Part shown: piece by piece, positions 7,724 to 16,776 of the stretch | How positions within the stretch are numbered: position 1 is the stretch's first letter | Layout of the letters: each line of letters starts with the position of its first letter | Origin: DASQPR01 sp963836785 | GTDB taxonomy: Bacteria > Actinomycetota > Actinomycetes > Mycobacteriales > Micromonosporaceae | Direction of reading: 5' to 3' | Length of the DNA stretch: 64,000 bases | NCBI GenBank assembly: GCA_963836785.1 | Contig: CAWIKW010000002.1 | Location: forward strand, 434,001-498,000 | Notes under the pieces: generated by a model | Database searches by the model: none | What the model was told of the DNA's origin: nothing | The model's input: the letters and a program-made list of their open reading frames with translations, nothing else | Program-made: the position numbers and the translations under genes

Positions 7724-9034
7724 TGCAGCGAATGGCGCCGGCTACGACCTGGTGCTGCGTTCCCGCCGGGTGGTCACTCCGAGCGGAACGCGGCCGGCCG
7801 CTGTCTGCATCGAACATGGGCGCATCACGGCTGTCGAGGACTACGCCACGCCCGGGCAGGATCTGGGCGATCTCGCCCTGCTGCCCGGCTTGATCGACCC
7901 GCACGTGCATGTGAACGAGCCCGGTCGTACGGACTGGGAGGGCTTCGCAACGGCGACCCGGGCCGCCGCGGCCGGCGGCGTTACGACAATTATCGATATG
8001 CCGCTGAACTGCCTGCCGCCCACGGTCTCCGTCGCCGCTTTAGGCGCCAAGCGACGCGCGGCCCGCGGACAGTGCCATGTGGACGTCGGGTTCTGGGGCG
8101 GCGCCGTACCCGGCAATCTCGACAGACTCATTGACCTGCACGACGCCGGCGTCTTCGGCCTCAAATGCTTCCTGGTCGACTCCGGCGTGCCGGAGTTTCC
8201 GCCGCTGTCTTCGAATGAGCTCGCGGGCTGCGCTGTCGGCGGTCGACGCGCTGTTCCTCGTGCACGCCGAGGACGCGCACGAAATCCAGCGACGCCCGAC
8301 CCTCGCGCCGCTACGCGGACTTCCTTGCATCCCGACCTCGGGCCGCCGAGAACCGCGCCGTCGCCACCGTTGTCGACGCGGCGCGCCGCACTAATGCGCG
8401 GGTGCACGTACTGCACCTGTCGTCGGGTGACGCCGTTGACATGATCGGGCAGGCCAAGCGCGACGGCGTACGGATAACCGCGGAAACCTGTCCGCACTAC
8501 CTGACGCTGGCCGCCGAAGACGTACGGGATGGGGCGACGCATTTCAAGTGCTGCCCGCCGATCCGCGAGGGGTCCAACCGGGACACGCTCTGGCGGGGTC
8601 TCGCGATCGGTGTGATCGACGAGATTGTCTCCGACCACTCGCCCTGCACTCCGGAGCTCAAGGCGCCCGACTCCGGTGACTTCGCCAGCGCCTGGGGTGG
8701 GATCGCTTCGCTGCAACTCGGTCTGCCGGTGGTTTGGACCCGGGCCCGCTCCGGATTCCGGCTCGATGATGTGGCGCGCTGGATGGCGCAGCGTCCGGCC
8801 GAGATCGTCGGCCTGCCGCGCAAGGGCCGTATCGCCGTGGGATACGACGCCGACCTGGTGGCCTTCGCTCCCGAGGAGACCTTCACAGTCGACCCGGTCC
8901 GCCTGCATCACCGCCACCCCGTTACCCCGTACGCCGGGCGGCGTCTGCACGGCGTGGTGCACACAACGTGGCTGCGCGGCGTCCCCGTGGACGGAGAACC
9001 GCGCGGCACCCTGCTATCTCGGAGCGACCCGTGA
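7719..9034 (+). pseudogene. allB: allantoinase with two apparent frameshifts
   Basis: Allantoinase hydrolyses allantoin to allantoate. The N-terminal frame gives DPHVHVNEPGRTDWEGF (metal ligands) and GVFGLKCFLVDSG with the carboxylated Lys, up to about 8220. The next part, RAALSAVDALFLVHAED, is one base further (+1) from 8222. From about 8295 the protein continues in a third frame (RRYADFLASRPRAAENRAV, VLHLSSGDA, VSDHSPC) to the stop at 9034. Both shifts are explained by one inserted base each. Every catalytic motif is present once the frames are joined, so this is either sequence error or a very recent knock-out of an otherwise complete gene. Confidence 0.88.
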
Positions 9035-10158
9035 TGACCGACTTCGCGACCCTGCCGGACCTCGCCTCGCGCCGCCTCGGCGGCGGCGTGGTCTGGGCCA
9101 ACGACGAGTTGTTCGCCGCAGCCGACAACCTGGTGGATCCCGCTCCGCCGAGCTTCCAGCCGAAGTCCTTCGGGCCGAAGGGCCAGATATACGACGGGTG
9201 GGAGACCCGCCGGCGCCGGGAGCCCGGACACGACCACGCCATCGTGCGGCTGGGCGCGCCCGGCGTCGTACGCGGAGTCGTCATCGACACCGCGTACTTC
9301 ACCGGCAACTACCCGCCATACGCATCGGTCGAGGGCTGCGGCGTTGAGGGCTACCCGAATCCGGCCGAGCTCGCCGAAGCACAATGGATTCCCCTGCTGC
9401 CGAAGGTCGCGCTCGCCGGTGACACCCGCAACTCGTTCGCCGTGGACGAGCCGCAGCGCGTCACACACGTACGGCTTTCGATCTACCCCGACGGAGGTGT
9501 CGCCCGGCTGCGCGTACACGGTGAGGTGGTGGCCGACCCGCGAATGCTCGCGCTGATTCCGGTCGACCTCGCGGCGCTGGAACATGGTGGCCACGTCGTC
9601 GGATGCAGCAACATGTTCTACGGCTCGCCGAACAACCTGTTGATGCCCGGTCTCGCGCGGACGATGGGGGAGGGCTGGGAGACCGCGCGCCGTCGGGACG
9701 CCGGCAACGACTGGGTCGTGATTCGCCTCGCCGCGCCGGGCCGGGTACGGCTGGCCGAACTGGATACCAGCCACTTCAAGGGAAACGCGCCGGGACGAGC
9801 CGCGCTGCGAGGCATCGACGTGCGGGCCGGCGACATGGATGACGCGAATGCCTGGTTCGATCTGCTGCCGGACACACGTTTGCAACCCGACACGCCGCAC
9901 CGGTTCGCCACACTCGCCGCGCCGGATGCGACCCATGTCCGGCTGGACGTGTATCCGGACGGCGGCATGGCCCGACTGCGCCTGTACGGCGTGCCGTCAG
10001 AGGCCGACCTGGCCGCGCTGGCCACGCGGTGGTTCAACCTGCTGACACCATCGCAGGCGTCGGCGGTACTGACCGGGCTCGAGCCGGAGGAAGCGCGGCG
10101 CCTCGTCGACTCCCGCCCGGTAACCGCCGCCGATCTTCCGCCGCGACTCTGGCGATAG
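9034..10158 (+). CDS. alc: allantoicase
   Basis: This 374-residue allantoicase hydrolyses allantoate to ureidoglycolate and urea. It shows the two-fold internal repeat of the family: DGWETRRRRE..HDHAIVRLG near residue 55 matches EGWETARRRDAGNDWVVIRL near residue 213. Each is followed by an IDTAYFTGN or LDTSHFKGN strand and by a VRL.[VI]YPDGG[VM]ARLR segment. ATG 9034 touches the last base of the allantoinase stop; GTG 9031 is an alternative. It ends the purine operon, and the next gene lies on the other strand. Confidence 0.95.
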   Translation: MTDFATLPDLASRRLGGGVVWANDELFAAADNLVDPAPPSFQPKSFGPKGQIYDGWETRRRREPGHDHAIVRLGAPGVVRGVVIDTAYFTGNYPPYASVEGCGVEGYPNPAELAEAQWIPLLPKVALAGDTRNSFAVDEPQRVTHVRLSIYPDGGVARLRVHGEVVADPRMLALIPVDLAALEHGGHVVGCSNMFYGSPNNLLMPGLARTMGEGWETARRRDAGNDWVVIRLAAPGRVRLAELDTSHFKGNAPGRAALRGIDVRAGDMDDANAWFDLLPDTRLQPDTPHRFATLAAPDATHVRLDVYPDGGMARLRLYGVPSEADLAALATRWFNLLTPSQASAVLTGLEPEEARRLVDSRPVTAADLPPRLWR

Positions 10159-10249
10159 CGGACGGTGTGTGTATGCAGTCCGGGCCGCCGAGTTCATCTC
10201 TCGTTCACGTCGACAGCCGGTCGAACGAGCGGCATGATGCGCGCCATAG

Positions 10250-10558
10250 CTAGGCGGCGTGGTGGATGCCGTCCTCGTCCAGGTCGGCGGCGATACGGGA
10301 TCCGGTGGTATGGACGCTGACGGATAGTCCAGCATCGTCGGCGGCGGTATGACCCGCACGGAGGACACCGATGGCGACGTCATCAAGCGCGGTCACCGCG
10401 TCAAGATCAATGATGAGTCGGTCGGGTTTGCGGTGAATGATGACGTCGACGAGTGCCGCACGGAGTTGGCTGGTGGTCCGCTGGTCGATGTCACCGCTGA
10501 GGCGGATGGTGACCACTATCGGATGGATCTGCGTGACAGCGACCTGCACATCGCCCAT
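10250..10558 (-). CDS. STAS-domain protein (anti-sigma-factor antagonist-like)
   Basis: This 102-residue single STAS domain has the usual start VVTIRLSGDID and the central DLDAVTALDDVAIGVL strand-helix. In SpoIIAA/RsbV proteins this region reads D-S-S/T, and the Ser is phosphorylated by the anti-sigma kinase. Here that Ser position is Asp (LDDVAIG), so the usual switch residue is missing. A strong ribosome site (GGGAGG) precedes the ATG. No partner kinase or sigma factor is adjacent. It may be a constitutively 'phospho-mimic' antagonist or a regulator of another kind. Its stop lies 91 bases from the convergent allantoicase stop. Confidence 0.85.
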   Translation of the reverse strand: MGDVQVAVTQIHPIVVTIRLSGDIDQRTTSQLRAALVDVIIHRKPDRLIIDLDAVTALDDVAIGVLRAGHTAADDAGLSVSVHTTGSRIAADLDEDGIHHAA

Positions 10559-10811
10559 GTGACCTCCCAGGCAGCGGAGCGAAGCCGCACGAACGTAACG
10601 CAGATTTCACCGCCGGGCTATCCGCCGTGCGCATCACCACCCCCGGGTAGGCCGGCCGCGGATGACCAACGCTGCGTGCTAGTCCGTACCGCCTGCTGGC
10701 GAGCCCATCCGCCGCCAAGATCGGGTGGGCGTCAGGCCCCCGCTCGGCGGCTCATTGCCGGCCCCCGGCCTGCCCCGCCAAGCGCCGAGCGATGACACCA
10801 CGATGGATCGA

Positions 10812-11169
10812 CTACTGACCGTACGATCGGCGAAGTCGCTCGTTGATGAGGAAGTTCATGCGACGTCTCAGGTGACCAGTCTTGCTCGCGTCGGGTGGGA
10901 CATCGGGTGACTCCAACGTCCACCGCAGAGCCGTCTGGACGCCAACGGCACGCAATTCGAAGCGCACCAGATCACGTGGGCGGCTTGGCCATAGTGAAGA
11001 CCAGACGATCTGCGTTGGCTCGTCGGCGTGCAGGATCGTCGGCGGCTGCTCGTCGTCGAGCAGATCGAGCCAGGGTCGCGAGGCAGGCTCGTACGGATCG
11101 AACAGCGACCGCCAAACGACCGACGGCGGGGGCGGTAGCTGCCGTTCACGAGTGCCGATAACGAAGCAT
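10812..11169 (-). pseudogene. SRPBCC-like small protein, frameshifted near its start
   Basis: The minus strand contains an open segment of about 115 codons ending at the TAG at 10812-10814. It reads like a START/SRPBCC-fold protein: TRERQLPPPPSVVWRSLFD, LRWTLESPD, and a C-terminal LRRRMNFLINERLRRSYGQ. It has no start codon in its own frame. Removing one T at 11160/11161 joins it to ATG 11169 and gives MLRIGTRERQLPPPP, typical of the fold's beginning. One inserted base is therefore likely. The family assignment rests on pattern only. It lies 179 bp downstream of the methyltransferase gene and could belong to the same transcript. Confidence 0.6.
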
Positions 11170-11231
11170 CGGTTGCACAGCGTACGACCTCCGGCCGAAT
11201 CAAACGACCCAACCTTATCGTCGCACGTCGT

Positions 11232-11390
11232 ATGATCGGGGTCCTCGACCGCGCGATGGGTGGCGAAATGGACGCGGCACGAATCCCCATCCGTATGACG
11301 GTCGACGGTGAGCTCTTCGAGGTGTTGGCCGCGTGTTCCTCATCGCTTCACCGAGTCGCAGTCATCAGCACCATTCCGGTGTATCCGTAG
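11232..11390 (+). CDS. small hypothetical ORF, possibly truncated
   Basis: This 52-codon reading frame has an inner ATG at 11268. It encodes a segment (ARIPIRMTVDGELFEV) that resembles the start of short actinobacterial conserved proteins. The rest runs antisense over the end of the methyltransferase gene and looks non-coding. It may be a truncated gene start or chance. I do not recognise a function. Confidence 0.2.
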   Translation: MIGVLDRAMGGEMDAARIPIRMTVDGELFEVLAACSSSLHRVAVISTIPVYP

Positions 11391-12097
11391 TCCGGACCGG
11401 TGGGATCGAAACCGACATGTGTCGTTGATAGGTCCACCACGAGTGGGGCGAACACCTCGCGCACCAACCGTGCGTCGACCGGGATCCCGGGCCATTCCGG
11501 GCCGTCGCCGATCCGGTAGCAGCCCATGTTCTCCATGAACGCGGCGATCAGATGCCCACCTCGCTTGACGCTACGTGCAAGCGATTGGCAGATATCCCGA
11601 AACTCGTTGAAATCCTCGGTGCAGCTCTCCGCCACGAAGTGCATCGACCCCAGGTCGTACGTGTCGGGCGGCAGGTCTGCCGCGGATCCGGGGCGGACGG
11701 TGACCCGCGACAGTGCTTCCACGAGGGTCGCCGGAAGGGCTGGCTGGAGCCTGCGGCACCGTTCGTAGAACGGCAACCAGCTCGGGTCGGGTTCACGTAG
11801 CTGCCGTTCGAGATACGCGAGATTCGCCGCGCTGGGCTCGATCACCTCGATGTGCCGGCTGGCGGCGGCGGCCACCATCAACGGATACAGGTTGGGCCCC
11901 GCGCCGAGCTCAACCGAGTTCGCGACGCTGTTTGGCGCCAGCGTCCGGTAGAAGGCCGAGTGGTGCTCGATCACCGCGGCGTCGGACGGATGCAGCTCGC
12001 GGTAGACCTCGGCCAGGTAATCGGCAACGGGCCATGCGTTCCAGTCGACGTCCGCGTTGCGCAACGGTTGCGGCGTGGCGGGTGCGTCGCTATTCAT
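11348..12097 (-). CDS. SAM-dependent methyltransferase (SCO2525/NNMT-like)
   Basis: This 249-residue class I methyltransferase has the SAM-binding motif VELGAGPNLYPLMVAA near residue 61 and the acidic end of strand 2 in IEVIEPS. The N-terminal NADVDWNAWPVADYLAEVY resembles the actinobacterial SCO2525-type and NNMT/PNMT/TEMT families, which methylate small amines. The late segment GGHLIAAFMENMGCYRIG fits the same group. Its start overlaps the stop of the PLP enzyme gene by 8 bases, so the two are translationally coupled and probably act on the same molecule. The substrate is unknown. Confidence 0.8.
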   Translation of the reverse strand: MNSDAPATPQPLRNADVDWNAWPVADYLAEVYRELHPSDAAVIEHHSAFYRTLAPNSVANSVELGAGPNLYPLMVAAAASRHIEVIEPSAANLAYLERQLREPDPSWLPFYERCRRLQPALPATLVEALSRVTVRPGSAADLPPDTYDLGSMHFVAESCTEDFNEFRDICQSLARSVKRGGHLIAAFMENMGCYRIGDGPEWPGIPVDARLVREVFAPLVVDLSTTHVGFDPTGPDYGYTGMVLMTATR

Positions 12098-13355
12098 GAT
12101 CGGCCGCCGGCCGGAGCAGACCCTTCGCGGCGAGCATTTCGATCGTCCTTAACAGGTCATCGACCTGCTCCGGCGTGTGTGTGGCGGTCAGTTGGATCCG
12201 GAAACCTACCTGGTCGTGCGGGACGAGCGGGTACGCGGCCAAGGTCACGTAGACCCCGTCACGCCACAGCAGGTCGGCAACGAGCTCCATCTTGTCGCTC
12301 GATGCGAGCGGCAATTCGATGATGGGCGTACCGGTGGTGTTTGGCGTCGCCACGCCGAGGGTGCGAACCTGATCGAGCACGCGGGCCGTGTGAGAGTAGA
12401 GCGTGTGCCGCAGCGCATCACCCCGATCGGCATTTACCTCGAACCCGGCAAGGACTCCCACAAGCGATGCCGTCGGCGACGGGCCGGAGTAGAGGTAGGG
12501 CGGCGCCGCCACCTTCAGGTGCTCCTTGAGCCAGGTAGGCAAGGCGATGAACGCGAGTAACGCAGAGTACGCCTTGGAAAACCCGCCGACGAGGATCAGG
12601 TTGTCGTAGGCCTCGCCGGCGTACGCCACGATGCTGTTGCCGCGGATACCGTACGGTGTCGTCTCCGCGGCGCTCCGCTCGCCGATGACGCCGAATCCGT
12701 GGGCGTCGTCGACGTACAAGAGCGCGTCGTGTTCCCGGCAGATGCCGGCCAACGTCGCAAGATCCGGCGCGTCTCCGGTCATGCTGTTGACGCCGTCCAT
12801 GCATACCAGCCGTCCGACGCCGGCCGGCGAGGCGCGCAGCAGATCGTCGAGGTGCTGTGGGTCGGCGGAGTCGAACGGCGCGATGGACGCGCCGAGTCCG
12901 CGGGCATATACACATCCGTCAAAGATCGTCTTGTGGGCCATGTGATCGAAGAGAACCGTCCCCTGGCCCGCAAGGACGGGGATCACTGACATGTGGATGT
13001 GCGTGATGGTCGGCAGGACAAGGGTGTCCGGCGCATGCAGTAGTTCGGTCAGCTGTTCTTCGATCTGCGGGTAAATCCGGGGGTTGCCGAGCAGGCGTGA
13101 CCAACTCGGATGTGTGCCCCAACGACGGATCCCGTCGTCGACCGCGGCCATGATCTCCGGCTCGAGGTCGAATCCGAGGTAATTGCACGATGCGTAGTCC
13201 GTGAGCCAGTGCGATCCGATCCTGATGCGCCGGCCGTCGATCTCGTCGATGACCGCGTCATACATAGGACTATCGGGTACGAGTCGGGCGAGTTCCGCCA
13301 GACGTCCGGCGCGCCGGACGTGAGCAGCCGCGCTGGAAGGTGCATGCGTGGTCAT
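12090..13355 (-). CDS. PLP-dependent alpha-oxoamine-synthase-like enzyme
   Basis: This 421-residue fold-type I PLP enzyme resembles the alpha-oxoamine synthases (KBL, BioF, ALAS, serine palmitoyltransferase, CqsA), which condense an amino acid with an acyl thioester. NYLGFD near residue 58 and DHMAHKTIFDG near 137-147 are visible. The PLP Asp lies in DDAHGFG (216-222) and the Schiff-base Lys in GGFSKAY (Lys261). The region that normally reads GSGGSR..G....H..LE is divergent (THPSWSRLLGNPRIYPQIEE), so acyl-CoA use is not certain. A strong ribosome site precedes ATG 13355. It is coupled to the methyltransferase and lies 67 bp downstream of a GGDEF/EAL gene. CqsA-like signal synthesis is one possibility, not shown. 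Confidence 0.82.
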   Translation of the reverse strand: MTTHAPSSAAAHVRRAGRLAELARLVPDSPMYDAVIDEIDGRRIRIGSHWLTDYASCNYLGFDLEPEIMAAVDDGIRRWGTHPSWSRLLGNPRIYPQIEEQLTELLHAPDTLVLPTITHIHMSVIPVLAGQGTVLFDHMAHKTIFDGCVYARGLGASIAPFDSADPQHLDDLLRASPAGVGRLVCMDGVNSMTGDAPDLATLAGICREHDALLYVDDAHGFGVIGERSAAETTPYGIRGNSIVAYAGEAYDNLILVGGFSKAYSALLAFIALPTWLKEHLKVAAPPYLYSGPSPTASLVGVLAGFEVNADRGDALRHTLYSHTARVLDQVRTLGVATPNTTGTPIIELPLASSDKMELVADLLWRDGVYVTLAAYPLVPHDQVGFRIQLTATHTPEQVDDLLRTIEMLAAKGLLRPAADHE

Positions 13356-13422
13356 GTGGCTCCCTCTCTGGGTGCCGCGACAACGTTCGCCGCAGTCCGG
13401 TTCGGGCGCTTGCCGGCCTCGC

Positions 13423-16400
13423 TCAGGCCGCCTGCTGGTTCGGGTTTGGCCACTCTACGCTGGCCTTTTGCGTCAGTGGCGGCGAAAACAGATACCCCTG
13501 CCCCATGGGACAGCCCAGCTCAATCAGTAGATCACGCTCGACGTTCGTCTCAATGCCTTCGGCAATCACGTCGAGCTTCAATGTCGCGGCGAGCGAGACG
13601 ATCCCCCCGACCAACTCACGATCTTGCTCGGATGACCCGATGGTGTTGACGAAGGACCGATCAATTTTGATGACGTCGATCGGCACGCGGCGCAGGTAGC
13701 TGAGCGATGAGTACCCGGTGCCGAAGTCGTCGATCGCGATCTTGGCACCCATCGCACGCAACGTACTCAGATCGTCCCAGACTTGCTCTTCGTCCGGCAG
13801 CAGCAGACTCTCGGTGATCTCGACCATGAGCCGTGAGGGTGGTAGCCCGGCGTCCGCGAGATGGCTTCGTACGTTGTCCACGAACCCCGGGGTTCGAAAC
13901 TGACGTACCGAGACGTTGACGCTGACGTGGGACTCGGGATCCCGCCATTCGGCGGCGGCCGCGATCGCGGTCCGCATAACCCAGTCGCCCAGCGGGACGA
14001 TAAGTCCGCTCTCCTCTGCGATATCAATGAAATCTGCGGGCTGAACGAGTCCTGACTGCGGATGCACCCATCGGACCAGTGCTTCGAATCCGACGGTACG
14101 TCCAGTGGCGAGCTGGACGATCGGCTGGTAGCGAACCTCGAAGGCGTTTTCTTTGATCGCTTGATCGAGTTCCGTGCGGACCTGCATGCGTTTGAGGATG
14201 GCGGTGTGCAAATCGGACTGGTAGCGCCGCCACTGTCCTTTTCCGCTCCCTTTGGCCACATAGAGCGCGAGGTCGGCCTGGCGTAGCAGGTCCTGCTCGT
14301 CAACGGCGTCGGCCGTCGTCGCGAGACCGATGCTGGAGACGCCGCTAACTAACACCTCGCCCACGAAGAACGGTTCGCTCAGCGCGGCAATGATCTGTGC
14401 GGCCACCGCTTCGACCTCCGCCGGCTCGGAGATGTCCTCGACGAGAGCTGCGAATTCGTCGCCGCCGAGTCGGGCCGCGCTGTCGGGCAGGTCCAGTACC
14501 GACTTCAGCCGCTCGGCGACGGCGACCAGGAGTTGGTCGCCGGCGTGGTGGCCCATGGTGTCATTGACAATCTTGAAGTCGTCAATGTCGACGAAGAGCA
14601 CGCCGACGATGCCGCCGCGCTGCGCGGCCCGCGCGACCGCGACCTTCACCCGTTCCTGGAACAGCAGCCGGTTGCCGACGCCGGTCAGCGAATCATGGAA
14701 GGCGTGGTGCGTGAGTTCGCGTTCCAAGCGGCGCCGGTCGGTGATATCTCGAAGCGTCACCACCACGCCCTGTACGGTGACGTCATCGGTGAGGTCGCGT
14801 GAGGACGCCTCAACTCGGACGACCTGGCCATCTGGCCGCTTCACGACCCGCTCGACCGAAGCCTCGTCCGGCGTCGCAGCGGTCAGCGCACGCCGCCGCA
14901 TCAGTCCGATCAGGCCTTCACCGCGGTCTTGGTCGTCGATGTTGAGCAATGTGTCGAGCGACATACCGACCACGGTTTGGTCACCGAACACCGACGTGGC
15001 CGACGGGCTGGCATATCTGACGACGTTGTGCTCCTCGACGATCAGAATGACATCCGCGGTGTTCTGCACGAGCGTACGGAAGTAGTCCTCACTCTTACGC
15101 CGATTGACCTCCTCCGTCAGCGCGATCCGCTCCAGCGCTAGGGTTGCCTGCGCGGTCAGGACTTCGAGTGGTGCCTTCATCGTCGAAAGGGTGGCTTCGT
15201 CCGCACCGAGCACCACGAAGGTGGGGCTAGTGTGCTGATGCGTCGGGTCGGGGGTTGGCAATAGACACGTGAGAGCCAGCTCGAAGCGGTGGAACGCAGT
15301 CGGTAGACGCGGTCCCAGCGACTTCACGTAGCGCAATTCAGCGTCCGATAGGGACCCATTGGCCGGGTGCGGCCCGGCGGACGCCTCGATGCCCTCCACA
15401 ACATCAACCGCGAAGGCGGTTCCCTCGGGTACCATCCGTGGAACCGCGGCCTCCACCGTGGATCGCACGCCGGTCACCTCGGTGGCGGACACCATCGCAT
15501 CACTCGCCCGCCGCAGCGCACGCTCGCGCCCGATCGCTTGCCGGTTGCTGCCGAGAACGCCGGACAGCCGGAACATCACGAGTACAAACACCAGCGACGA
15601 AAGCACGGCAATGAATACGACGTCGTGAACGTTGCCTCGGGCGGCTTCGACGATCAGAGTCGCCGGGGCGACGAGCGCTGAAATCGTGAGCAGCAGCAAC
15701 CGCACGGGGCCCATCTGCACCGGGCGTGCCGTTCGTGGAGATGTCAGGGTGACCATCGAGGGATGCATGGCCGCCGCGCCGACCGCCGCATAGAGCACGA
15801 TCCATCCAATATCGACGGGTCCCCCGATACGCCAGCTGGCGTTCAGCTGACCCACGTCGTATGCAATGTCGGCCTCGAGAAGGCCGGCGATGCCGATCGC
15901 GAGCAGCAAGACGGCCGGAGTGCGGCGGTATGTGACAACCAACCGCGCCACTAGCGCCAGGAGAAGGATATCGGTGAGCGGGTAGATGATCGAAATGATC
16001 GTCGCGACCACGGTCGGCTGAGGGTCGTGTATGCGTGGACTGATGACGAAGATCCAGTAGATCACGCCAATGCCCGACGTCAGGACCAGGCTGTCAAGCA
16101 GTGCGCTGCGATCGCGGCTGGCGGTGCCCGCACGCACCAAACCGAACATCCCGGCGATCTGCGTGACGCAGGTGACGACGTAGAACACGTCAGCGACCGA
16201 CGGAAATGGATTGACTTCGTGGCCAACCGACGTGAGCAGGTTGTAGGTGGTGTCGCCGGCGGCAAACGAAACCAGGGAAATCGCCAGCAGCACCCAGGGA
16301 GTCGCGAGCCGAGGACGATTGAGGCGCACACCAACCACGACGGCGGACGCGCCGGTGAGCGCGATCAGGCTCCACACTGGAATGTGCCACGACGGCCGCG

Positions 16401-16467
16401 CGTAGAACGCGGCGGTCAGTAGCACCATCCAGATCCAGTAAAGGATCATCCAGTGCTTGGCACGCAC
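13423..16467 (-). CDS. membrane-bound PAS-GGDEF-EAL protein (c-di-GMP turnover)
   Basis: This 1014-residue protein makes and/or breaks the second messenger c-di-GMP at the membrane. About nine to ten hydrophobic segments fill residues 1-300. A GAF-like region follows (~320-450), then PAS (~465-580), GGDEF and EAL. The cyclase motif is intact (RLGGDEFAALVED, near residue 667). The phosphodiesterase EAL motif (GFEALVRW, near 794) and the DDFGTGYSSLSYL loop are also present, so both activities are possible. It probably heads a minus-strand unit with the PLP enzyme and methyltransferase, which could place their product under c-di-GMP or membrane-signal control. Confidence 0.92.
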   Translation of the reverse strand: MRAKHWMILYWIWMVLLTAAFYARPSWHIPVWSLIALTGASAVVVGVRLNRPRLATPWVLLAISLVSFAAGDTTYNLLTSVGHEVNPFPSVADVFYVVTCVTQIAGMFGLVRAGTASRDRSALLDSLVLTSGIGVIYWIFVISPRIHDPQPTVVATIISIIYPLTDILLLALVARLVVTYRRTPAVLLLAIGIAGLLEADIAYDVGQLNASWRIGGPVDIGWIVLYAAVGAAAMHPSMVTLTSPRTARPVQMGPVRLLLLTISALVAPATLIVEAARGNVHDVVFIAVLSSLVFVLVMFRLSGVLGSNRQAIGRERALRRASDAMVSATEVTGVRSTVEAAVPRMVPEGTAFAVDVVEGIEASAGPHPANGSLSDAELRYVKSLGPRLPTAFHRFELALTCLLPTPDPTHQHTSPTFVVLGADEATLSTMKAPLEVLTAQATLALERIALTEEVNRRKSEDYFRTLVQNTADVILIVEEHNVVRYASPSATSVFGDQTVVGMSLDTLLNIDDQDRGEGLIGLMRRRALTAATPDEASVERVVKRPDGQVVRVEASSRDLTDDVTVQGVVVTLRDITDRRRLERELTHHAFHDSLTGVGNRLLFQERVKVAVARAAQRGGIVGVLFVDIDDFKIVNDTMGHHAGDQLLVAVAERLKSVLDLPDSAARLGGDEFAALVEDISEPAEVEAVAAQIIAALSEPFFVGEVLVSGVSSIGLATTADAVDEQDLLRQADLALYVAKGSGKGQWRRYQSDLHTAILKRMQVRTELDQAIKENAFEVRYQPIVQLATGRTVGFEALVRWVHPQSGLVQPADFIDIAEESGLIVPLGDWVMRTAIAAAAEWRDPESHVSVNVSVRQFRTPGFVDNVRSHLADAGLPPSRLMVEITESLLLPDEEQVWDDLSTLRAMGAKIAIDDFGTGYSSLSYLRRVPIDVIKIDRSFVNTIGSSEQDRELVGGIVSLAATLKLDVIAEGIETNVERDLLIELGCPMGQGYLFSPPLTQKASVEWPNPNQQAA

Positions 16468-16699
16468 AACGGCCCCCTGCTACGTCATCGCGCCACTCCA
16501 AGGCCGCCCGCGACCGGTACGTCCGGTCAAATCGATCGTCAAGTGCATCGACAGATTGGATCTTGGCGAGCGCGGGTGACATTGCATAAAATGCTGATAC
16601 GGCCGGACAAAGCGGTGGAAACCACTTTACCCTCAGTCACAACGCGTCTTCGTCGCTCGTTCGGGAATCCGGTTCGGGAACTTACTTGGCACCGACCTG

Positions 16700-16716
16700 G
16701 GTCACAGCCAGTGACC
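16700..16716. promoter_or_regulatory. inverted repeat upstream of the GNAT gene (candidate operator)
   Basis: GGTCAC and GTGACC form perfect 6-bp arms around a 5-bp spacer, 60 bp before the GNAT start. They lie in the ~310-bp divergent region 16468-16776 between the GGDEF/EAL gene and the GNAT gene. A second short dyad (GTGG-AAA-CCAC, 16615-16625) lies in the same gap. Nothing else was recognised in this gap. The binding protein is unknown. Confidence 0.35.
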
Positions 16717-16776
16717 ACAGATGGAACTGCAGTCGTTCGAACCACGCCACTACCCAAGATCGCGGTACGGTCTGCT

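Noticed and set aside
5517..7910. 797-codon minus-strand open frame
   Set aside because: Antisense to XDH and the DUF6986 gene; Arg/Pro/Ala-rich with no family motif, as expected of a high-GC shadow.
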